DNA from: Arthrobacter alkaliphilus
GTDB lineage: Bacteria > Actinomycetota > Actinomycetes > Actinomycetales > Micrococcaceae
Length of the DNA stretch: 64,000 nucleotides
Reading direction: 5' to 3'
NCBI RefSeq assembly: GCF_021483235.1
Contig: NZ_JAKEEC010000018.1
Coordinates: forward strand, 1-64,000
Made by a program: the position numbers and the translations under genes. The notes beneath the pieces were generated by a model. It was not told where the DNA came from. It worked only from the letters and a program-made list of their open reading frames with translations, and did not search any database. Below are positions 59,090-64,000 of this stretch, piece after piece (position 1 is the first letter of the stretch; every line of letters begins with the position of its first letter).

Positions 59090-61759
59090 CTACTCCTTTC
59101 GCCTGACTATCAGGCCGCTGCCCGCCAGCACGCCGCCGTCGGGACTCGCCAAAGCCTCGAGGCCCTCGATGGTTAGTTCGTCGACGTCGGTGGCGGTGTC
59201 CACGAGCACCGTGTCACCGTCCGTGATCTGTCCGGCGAGGATCTCCTTGGCCAGGCGGTCGCCGATCTCCCGCTGGACCAGTCGCCGCAACGGACGGGCG
59301 CCGTAAGCGGGATCGTAACCGGACATCGCGAGCCAGGCCCGGGCGCCGTCACTGACCTCCAGGGTGAGCCGGCGGTCGTGCAGCCGCTTGGCGAGCTCGT
59401 CCACGTGCAGCTCGACGATCTTGGCGAGTTCGTCCACGCTGAGCGGATCAAACAGGACGATCTCATCGAGCCGGTTGAGGAACTCGGGCTTGAAGGAGGC
59501 GTTGACCACGGCCATGACGGCGTTTCGCTTCGCCGTGGCGTCCAGGGTCGGATCCACGAGGAACTGGCTGCCGTGGTTCGACGTCAGCACCAGGATGGTG
59601 TTCCGGAAGTCCACGGTGCGGCCTTGCCCGTCGGTGAGGCGGCCGTCGTCGAGTACTTGCAGGAGGATGTCGAACACTTCGGGGTGGGCCTTCTCCACCT
59701 CGTCGAGCAGGATCACGGAGTACGGGCGACGGCGGACCGCTTCGGTGAGCTGGCCGCCTTCCTCATAGCCCACGTATCCGGGAGGGGCGCCGACCAGCCG
59801 GGCCACGGAGTGCTTCTCCCCGTATTCGGACATGTCGATCCGCACCATGGCACGTTCGTCGTCGAACAGGAAGTCGGCGAGGGCCTTCGCGAGCTCGGTT
59901 TTGCCAACGCCTGTGGGTCCCAGGAAGAGGAACGAACCTGTGGGGCGGTTCGGGTCGCTGATGCCCGCACGGGCACGTCGGACGGCGTCCGAAACCGCGG
60001 CCACGGCCTTGGACTGACCGATCAGCCGTTTGCCGAGCTCGGCTTCCATGTGCAGCAGTTTCTGGGATTCGCCCTGCAGCATGCGGCCGGCGGGGATCCC
60101 GGTCCAGGCGGAGATGACCTCGGCGATATCGTCCGCGGTGACTTCTTCCGCGACCATCAGCTCGGGTTTTCCTTCACCCCCGGTTCCCCGGGCGGATTCT
60201 TCCGCGGCGGCCGCACTGAGCTCGCGCTCCAAGGCGGGCAATTCGCCGTAAAGGATGCGGGAGGCGGCTTCGAGATCGCCCTCGCGCTGGTACTTCTCGG
60301 CAGCGGAACGCAACTCATCGATCTTCGCTTTGAGGTCACCGACGCGGTTCAGGCCAGCCTTCTCGGCTTCCCAACGGGCATTCAGCGCGGCGAGGGCCTC
60401 CTGCTTGTCCGCTTTGTCTGCGCGAAGCGCGGCGAGGCGTTCCACGGAGGCTGCGTCAGTCTCGTGGGCGAGGGCCAGTTCCTCCATGGTGAGACGGTCC
60501 ACGATCCGGCGAAGCTGGTCGATTTCCTCAGGAGCCGAGTCGATTTCCATGCGCAGGCGGGAAGCGGCCTCGTCCACGAGGTCGATCGCCTTGTCCGGCA
60601 ACTGGCGGCCAGAGATGTAGCGGTTGGAGAGCGTGGCCGCGGCCACCAGGGCGGAGTCCGCGATGGCCACCTTGTGGTGGGCCTCGTAGCGTTCCTTGAG
60701 GCCGCGGAGGATGCCGATGGTGTCTTCCACGCTCGGCTCGCCCACAAAGACCTGTTGGAAGCGGCGTTCCAGGGCAGGATCCTTTTCGATGTTCTCGCGG
60801 TACTCGTCCAGGGTGGTGGCACCGATGAGCCGCAACTCACCCCGGGCCAGCATGGGCTTGAGCATATTGCCTGCGTCCATGGCACTGTCACCTGTGGCAC
60901 CGGCGCCCACCACCGTGTGGATTTCGTCGATGAAGGTAACAATCTGTCCGTTGGAGTTTTTGATCTCCTCCAGCACGGCCTTGAGCCGTTCCTCGAATTC
61001 GCCGCGGTATTTCGCGCCGGCCACCATGGATGCGAGGTCCAGCGCTATCAGGGTCTTGCCCCGCAGGCTTTCCGGGACGTCGCCGGCCACAATGCGCTGG
61101 GCCAGCCCTTCGACCACTGCCGTCTTGCCGACGCCGGGTTCACCGATGAGTACGGGGTTGTTCTTGGTCCGGCGGCTCAGGACCTGGACCACCCGCCGGA
61201 TCTCGCTGTCCCGCCCGATCACGGGATCCAGCTTGCCGGAGCGCGCAACGGCCGTGAGGTCGGTGCCGTATTTCTCCAGCGCCTGGAAAGTATTTTCCGG
61301 GTCTTGGGAGGTGACCTTCCGGTCGCCGCGGACACCCGGCAAGGCGGCGAGGAGCGCTTCGTGGGAGGCGCCGGCGTCGCGCAATAACTTCCCTACGGCG
61401 TCGCTACCGGCAGAAAGGCCCAAAAGGAGATGCTCGGTGGATACAAAGGAATCGCCGAGTTTCTCGGCCTCGTTCTGGGCGGCCTGGATGGCCTGCATGG
61501 ATGGACGGGAAAGCTGCGCTTGCTGGACAGAGCTGCCCGACGACGACGGCAGGGCCTTGATGGCGGAACTCGCCTGTACGCTCACGGCATCCGGGTCCGC
61601 TCCAGTGGCGCGCAAAAGGGCCACGGCGACGCCCTCGCGCTGGTCCATGAGCGCCTTGAGCAGATGGGCCGGTTCGAGTTGCGGATTTCCGGCGGTGGAG
61701 GCGTTCATGGCCGCCGCGGAAAGAGCCTCTTGGCTCTTGGTGGTGAATTTGACGTCCAT
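59090..61759 (-). CDS. clpB: ATP-dependent disaggregase ClpB
   Basis: An 889-residue Hsp100 chaperone that rescues aggregated proteins with DnaK. It has an N-terminal Clp repeat domain ([22 protein letters not shown]), AAA-1 ([25 protein letters not shown], Arg-finger block ALERRFQQV), a coiled-coil M-domain (about 400-530), and AAA-2 ([34 protein letters not shown] pore loop). A C-terminal small domain follows. The GAGGAG ribosome site precedes ATG 61759. Upstream is a HAIR palindrome, so it is probably part of the HspR heat-shock regulon as in other actinobacteria. Length and motifs are standard. Confidence 0.97.
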   Translation of the reverse strand: MDVKFTTKSQEALSAAAMNASTAGNPQLEPAHLLKALMDQREGVAVALLRATGADPDAVSVQASSAIKALPSSSGSSVQQAQLSRPSMQAIQAAQNEAEKLGDSFVSTEHLLLGLSAGSDAVGKLLRDAGASHEALLAALPGVRGDRKVTSQDPENTFQALEKYGTDLTAVARSGKLDPVIGRDSEIRRVVQVLSRRTKNNPVLIGEPGVGKTAVVEGLAQRIVAGDVPESLRGKTLIALDLASMVAGAKYRGEFEERLKAVLEEIKNSNGQIVTFIDEIHTVVGAGATGDSAMDAGNMLKPMLARGELRLIGATTLDEYRENIEKDPALERRFQQVFVGEPSVEDTIGILRGLKERYEAHHKVAIADSALVAAATLSNRYISGRQLPDKAIDLVDEAASRLRMEIDSAPEEIDQLRRIVDRLTMEELALAHETDAASVERLAALRADKADKQEALAALNARWEAEKAGLNRVGDLKAKIDELRSAAEKYQREGDLEAASRILYGELPALERELSAAAAEESARGTGGEGKPELMVAEEVTADDIAEVISAWTGIPAGRMLQGESQKLLHMEAELGKRLIGQSKAVAAVSDAVRRARAGISDPNRPTGSFLFLGPTGVGKTELAKALADFLFDDERAMVRIDMSEYGEKHSVARLVGAPPGYVGYEEGGQLTEAVRRRPYSVILLDEVEKAHPEVFDILLQVLDDGRLTDGQGRTVDFRNTILVLTSNHGSQFLVDPTLDATAKRNAVMAVVNASFKPEFLNRLDEIVLFDPLSVDELAKIVELHVDELAKRLHDRRLTLEVSDGARAWLAMSGYDPAYGARPLRRLVQREIGDRLAKEILAGQITDGDTVLVDTATDVDELTIEGLEALASPDGGVLAGSGLIVRRKE

Positions 61760-61793
61760 GGAAGAGCTCCTCTCGGGACCGTGTGCTTGTGTC

Positions 61794-61820
61794 AAAGTTG
61801 AGTCTACTATGCTCAACTTT
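61794..61820. promoter_or_regulatory. HAIR-type HspR operator before clpB
   Basis: AAAGTTGAG at 61794-61802 is perfectly mirrored by CTCAACTTT at 61812-61820. Its core TTGAGT-n7-GCTCAA differs from the HAIR consensus (CTTGAGT-n7-ACTCAAG) at few positions. It lies 35 bases upstream of the clpB start. Confidence 0.8.
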
Positions 61821-61908
61821 ACGTGTGCGGCTTCCCTGCTCCATGTTTGCCCACGGCGAAACCGCTGTCCAGACCCTTGGTCCCACTCTGGATAAAGCGC
61901 CGTACGAT

Positions 61909-62382
61909 ATGCACATGGCACCCTTCACAGTCACTCGCAATGCACTGGTTCCGGCCGCGGCCGCCGACATTTTCCCCCTCGTCAACAACTTCCACGAGTG
62001 GACCAAGTGGTCTCCGTGGGAAGGCGTCGACCCCAAGATGAACCGCACCTATTCAGGCAACGAATCCGGCGTGGGAGCAAAGTACGCCTGGAGTGGCAAT
62101 AACAAGGCCGGCAGCGGCACCATGGAAATCGTCGGCTCGGAGGAGCCCCGCAAGATCGATATCCGCCTTGAGTTCACCCGGCCGATGAAGGCAGTCAACC
62201 CCACCGAATTCACGTTTGTGCCCGAAGGGAACGGCACCCGCGTGACCTGGACCATGACCGGCGAGAACAAGGGCCTCGGCAAAATCTTCGCTTTGTTCAT
62301 GAACATGGACAAGCTTGTGGGCCGCGACTTCGAAAAGGGCTTGGGCGCACTCTCCGCGGCGGCCACCCAAAAGGCCTCCTAG
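61909..62382 (+). CDS. SRPBCC family protein
   Basis: A 157-residue polyketide-cyclase-type SRPBCC protein. It has VTRNALVPAAAADIFPLVNNFHEWTKWSPWEG at its start (typical early helix plus WSPWE), a middle YSGNESGVGAKYAWSG, and a C-terminal long helix FALFMNMDKLVGRDFEKGLG. The fold binds a hydrophobic ligand, and no enzyme activity can be assigned. Two ATGs are close together (61909 and 61915), and neither has a strong ribosome site. It is divergent from clpB, and the HAIR site lies between them, so heat-shock control is possible. Confidence 0.8.
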   Translation: MHMAPFTVTRNALVPAAAADIFPLVNNFHEWTKWSPWEGVDPKMNRTYSGNESGVGAKYAWSGNNKAGSGTMEIVGSEEPRKIDIRLEFTRPMKAVNPTEFTFVPEGNGTRVTWTMTGENKGLGKIFALFMNMDKLVGRDFEKGLGALSAAATQKAS

Positions 62383-62396
62383 AGCACCACCGGGTC

Positions 62397-63266
62397 ATGG
62401 CCGTCTACGTCGATCCGCCGCTGTGGCCAGCGCACGGGACCGTGTTTTCCCACCTCGTCTCGGACACTTCGCTGGAGGAACTGCATGCCTTCGCGGAAGC
62501 CACAGGGATACCCGGGCGTGCCTTCGACGGCGACCACTACGACGTCCCGGAACGCAGGTACCAGGATCTGCTGTCCGCAGGCGCCATCCCCGTGGAAGCG
62601 CGCATTCTTGTGCGGAAACTGATTGCGAGCGGCTTGCGGATTCCCGCCCGCCAACGCAGCAAGGCGCTCACGGTACCCTTGCTCGAGCGCTGGAATTCGA
62701 CACTTCCGGGACATGAGGAGCTGGGTTTTGAGCTCCTCGAACGCTGGGGCGAGGACCACCGGAAGTATCACAGCCGCACGCATTTGCTGTCGGTCCTGGA
62801 AGCCTTGGACCTCCTCAGCGAACCCGCCCAGCCTGCGCGGCCGGTAACGCTGGCCGCCTGGTTCCATGACGCCGTCTACGAAGGAATCGCCGGGCAGGAC
62901 GAAGAGCAATCGGCCCGGCTGGCCGAGGACCGGCTTGCCGCCGCGGGTCTTCCCGGGGCGGTGATCGACGAAGTTGCCCGGCTAGTCAGGCTGACGTCCA
63001 CCCACAGCCCCGAGCCGGGCGATCACGCCGGAGCCCTCTTGTGCGACGCCGATCTTTCCATCCTCGGTGCGGAACCAGCGGCTTACGCCCGGTACCTTGA
63101 TGCGGTCCGCAAGGACTACGCCCATGTCAGCGATGCCGCCTTCGCAGCCGGCAGGGCGGCCGTCGTTCGGCGATTGCTCGCCCTGGACCCGCTTTTCCAC
63201 AGCGAACGCGCGAAAGGCCTGTGGCTGGAAGCTGCCCGGCGCAACCTGGCGGCCGAACTGTCATGA
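62397..63266 (+). CDS. DUF4031 fused to an HD-type domain
   Basis: A 289-residue fusion. Residues about 1-85 are DUF4031 (AVYVDPPLWPAHGTVFSHLVSD, AFDGDHYDVPERRY), normally a stand-alone protein of about 90 residues. Residues about 95-289 resemble an HD metal-dependent phosphohydrolase: HRKYHSRTHLLSV, WFHDAVYEG with the HD pair, STHSPEPGDHAG and LLCDADLSILG. HD-like proteins of this shape act on nucleotides or tRNA-related substrates; the substrate is unknown. It starts 15 bases after the SRPBCC gene, and its stop overlaps the ComB-family start (ATGA), so the three genes may form one transcript. Confidence 0.8.
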   Translation: MAVYVDPPLWPAHGTVFSHLVSDTSLEELHAFAEATGIPGRAFDGDHYDVPERRYQDLLSAGAIPVEARILVRKLIASGLRIPARQRSKALTVPLLERWNSTLPGHEELGFELLERWGEDHRKYHSRTHLLSVLEALDLLSEPAQPARPVTLAAWFHDAVYEGIAGQDEEQSARLAEDRLAAAGLPGAVIDEVARLVRLTSTHSPEPGDHAGALLCDADLSILGAEPAAYARYLDAVRKDYAHVSDAAFAAGRAAVVRRLLALDPLFHSERAKGLWLEAARRNLAAELS

Positions 63267-64000
63267 CCCTGGCGGGGAGGGCGCAGCGGCAGCTTCCGTT
63301 CACCGTGAGGTTTGAGTGGGGGCTCGACGGCGCCCGCGCCGTTACGTCCGGAGCGGACCTCGCCGTCGTGGTGGACGTCCTCTCCTTCACCACCTGCGTC
63401 AGTATCGCCGTCGATCGTGGTGCCACGGTGTTCCCGTACCCGTGGAACGACGCCGGGGCCGAAGATTTCGCCGCCCGCCATGATGCCCGGCTGGCCGGTC
63501 CGCGCGGTGCCGGCGGACTGAGCCTCTCGCCGTCGAGCTTGCGGGCCGCGCAGACGCTGGAGCGCGTCGTGCTGCCTTCGCCCGATGGCTCTTCAATCTC
63601 CTTTGAGCTCGCCCGGGACGTCCCGCTCGTCGCGGCCGTGTCGCTCCGCAACGCAGCCGCCACCGCGGATTGGGTCGCGGCCGAACTCCCCCCGGATGCG
63701 GTGGTGGCGGTGATCGCGGCCGGCGAGCTCTGGCCCGGCGGTTCGCTCCGCCCCGCCGTCGAGGATCAGATCGGAGCCGGCGCATTCATCGCCGGGCTCG
63801 CCGCGGCAGGGCGGGGCGGCTTCACCGCGGAAGACGGCAGGGAAGGTTTCGCGCCGGAGGCTGATGCCGCGATGGCCGTATTCAACGCCGCAGAGCCCCG
63901 GCTCGCCGATGCGCTCCGAGGCTGCTCCAGCGGGCGGGAGTTAATCGACGCAGGCTACGCCGATGACGTCGAGATCGCCGCCGAACTCGACGCCGGCACA
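63263..64000 (+). CDS. ComB-family 2-phosphosulfolactate phosphatase-like protein, 3' end beyond the window
   Basis: The frame opens at ATG 63263 inside the HD gene stop and stays open to base 64000, giving 246 residues so far. The ComB-type blocks are RFEWGLDGARAV, DLAVVVDVLSFTTCVSIA (metal/nucleophile strand), the central SLRNAAATADWV, VIAAGELWPGG and VEDQIGAGAFIAGL. ComB hydrolyses 2-phosphosulfolactate in coenzyme M synthesis in archaea. In actinobacteria the role of this family is not clear, since coenzyme M is not made. The gene is probably nearly complete, as family members are about 240-260 residues. Confidence 0.8.
   Translation, partial: MTLAGRAQRQLPFTVRFEWGLDGARAVTSGADLAVVVDVLSFTTCVSIAVDRGATVFPYPWNDAGAEDFAARHDARLAGPRGAGGLSLSPSSLRAAQTLERVVLPSPDGSSISFELARDVPLVAAVSLRNAAATADWVAAELPPDAVVAVIAAGELWPGGSLRPAVEDQIGAGAFIAGLAAAGRGGFTAEDGREGFAPEADAAMAVFNAAEPRLADALRGCSSGRELIDAGYADDVEIAAELDAGT

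Noticed and set aside
59378-61387. Plus-strand 669-codon open frame inside clpB
   Set aside because: Gly/Val/His-rich antisense shadow; clpB motifs fill the opposite strand.
1-64000. tRNA, rRNA, insertion sequences, prophage genes
   Set aside because: I looked for tRNA-like cloverleaf arms, transposase motifs and integrases and saw none; a covariance-model scan would be needed to exclude small RNAs.

Overview
The window is high-GC actinobacterial chromosome that reads like a member of the Micrococcaceae (Arthrobacter and relatives). The signs are GTG/TTG starts, ATGA-coupled operons, DUF3073, a DUF222-HNH nuclease, a mycothiol-type TIGR03086 domain, a HAIR operator at clpB, and purF-purM beside a small membrane protein. 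This is judged from protein families, not from a database search. I see no rRNA, tRNA, IS element or CRISPR array.

Layout. 1-2011: the end of a histidine-utilisation gene (hutU) and an ammonia-lyase homologue that has lost its MIO triad. 2126-7476: a Pro/Val-rich secreted protein, a 20-codon micro-ORF, a beta-lactamase-fold protein, a small monooxygenase, an amidotransferase, an ammonium transporter and a DUF6221 protein. 7555-12249: a secreted propeller-phosphoesterase and a DUF3311/SSS carboxylate symporter pair. 12578-19254: an HNH nuclease, then a LysR-controlled tartrate/dicarboxylate operon (dehydrogenase, DctA-type carrier, glycerate kinase). 20297-24270: a visibly lower-GC minus-strand island with an ABC transporter, a lipoprotein, two small membrane proteins and a 34-residue peptide ORF.

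24628-34701 is an allantoin/glyoxylate/urate region: hyi-glxR-gcl-glycerate kinase-allB, a DNA-binding winged-helix protein, bcp, a PucG-like aminotransferase, and uraD-uraH. AllB and UraD/UraH handle purine-ring breakdown products. Gcl, GlxR and the kinase turn the released glyoxylate into 2-phosphoglycerate. Tandem IclR-type boxes sit in front of hyi and uraD. Two 32-bp-periodic repeat arrays in opposite orientation flank the aminotransferase. 34698-41436 is a minus-strand gamma-glutamylation operon (permease, GntR regulator, glutamine-synthetase-like ligase, C26 hydrolase, aldehyde dehydrogenase, SDR). Its enzyme set best fits an amino alcohol such as ethanolamine.

41572-44722 is purine biosynthesis (purF-purM). 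44805-48683 encodes a 1292-residue paralogue of the first phosphoesterase carrying an inserted NEW3 domain and a second propeller. 48993-51115 holds a VOC protein and an ArsR-SRPBCC pair with a perfect operator palindrome. 51221-57879 is an acyl-amino-acid scavenging locus: RpiR and GntR regulators, an M20 amidohydrolase, a polar amino-acid ABC transporter and a DoeB-like deacylase. 58043-64000 is housekeeping: DUF3073, a septum-formation-like protein, ClpB, a SRPBCC protein, a DUF4031-HD fusion and a ComB-family gene cut by the window end.
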